Shown: piece after piece, positions 28,014-28,048 of the stretch
Position numbering within the stretch: the stretch's first letter is position 1
How the letters are laid out: every line of letters begins with the position of its first letter
Source: Mxb001 sp964537955
GTDB lineage: Bacteria > Actinomycetota > Actinomycetes > S36-B12
NCBI GenBank assembly: GCA_964537955.1
Contig: CAZICY010000023.1
Location: 1-28,048 of the forward strand
Direction of reading: 5' to 3'
DNA: 28,048 bases
The notes under the pieces: model-generated
Databases searched by the model: none
Seen by the model: only the letters and a program-made list of their open reading frames with translations
What the model was told of the DNA's origin: nothing
Translations under genes and position numbers: made by a program

Positions 28014-28048
28014 GCCAAGTCCAGCGTCTCCTACCAGTGCAACGCCTG
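28011..28048 (+). CDS. radA: DNA repair protein RadA, N-terminus only
   Basis: Twelve codons (VAKSSVSYQCNA) are in the window. They match the typical start of actinobacterial RadA, a RecA-like branch-migration helicase, whose N-terminal zinc finger begins with YxC. Truncated by the window edge. The call rests on the short match and on the leaderless promoter before it. Confidence 0.65.
   Translation, partial: MAKSSVSYQCNA

Overview
The window is a high-GC, gene-dense piece of an actinobacterial chromosome. The evidence is menaquinone genes of actinobacterial type, a gene for the actinobacteria-specific ribosomal protein bS22, an actinobacterial RadA start at the right edge, a DUF4229 protein, and many TANNNT boxes placed 6-7 nt before start codons (leaderless promoters). 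From memory of the Mycobacterium tuberculosis map, the gene order matches a condensed Rv0495c-to-Rv0558 interval. This is therefore mostly vertically inherited core genome, not an accessory island. I cannot name the genus.

Layout. Bases 1-8999 hold menaquinone biosynthesis: the start of menG/ubiE (minus), menF (plus), an unusual TetR-ACT-GNAT fusion gene (plus), menD-menC-menB (minus operon), and menE-menA (plus). Bases 8814-9669 hold two small membrane-protein genes (DUF4229 and PLDc_N). Bases 9666-14239 are a minus-strand cytochrome c maturation operon, read as phosphoglycerate-mutase family, TlpA/ResA lipoprotein, CcdA, ResB, CcsB. Bases 14248-16947 hold hemD fused to a uroporphyrinogen-III methyltransferase domain, the redox repressor Rex, and a small glutaredoxin-like protein. 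Bases 16965-19870 hold a HAD-IB phosphatase (plus), then on the minus strand a PlsC-like acyltransferase, an SDR epimerase and bS22. Bases 19989-26150 are minus-strand: a small excisionase-type HTH protein, AcuC deacetylase, ProC, a TetR regulator, a TIM-barrel isomerase and a CtpE-like P-type ATPase. Ppx/GppA (minus) and a cysteine-rich conserved protein (plus) diverge near 27.1 kb. radA begins at 28011.

Together the genes serve respiration and redox (menaquinone, cytochrome c maturation, sirohaem/haem, Rex) and housekeeping (proline synthesis, polyphosphate metabolism, ribosome). The usual neighbours hemA, hemC, hemB and hemL are absent between rex and the cytochrome c genes.

The least conventional items are the TetR-ACT-GNAT fusion, a pair of related ~70-bp palindromic elements in opposite orientation at the two ends of the window, the consistent leaderless promoter pattern, CTAG tetranucleotides shared by convergent stop codons, and stem-loops at the predicted 5' ends of two short mRNAs. 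No CRISPR array, tRNA, rRNA, phage or transposase gene was seen.
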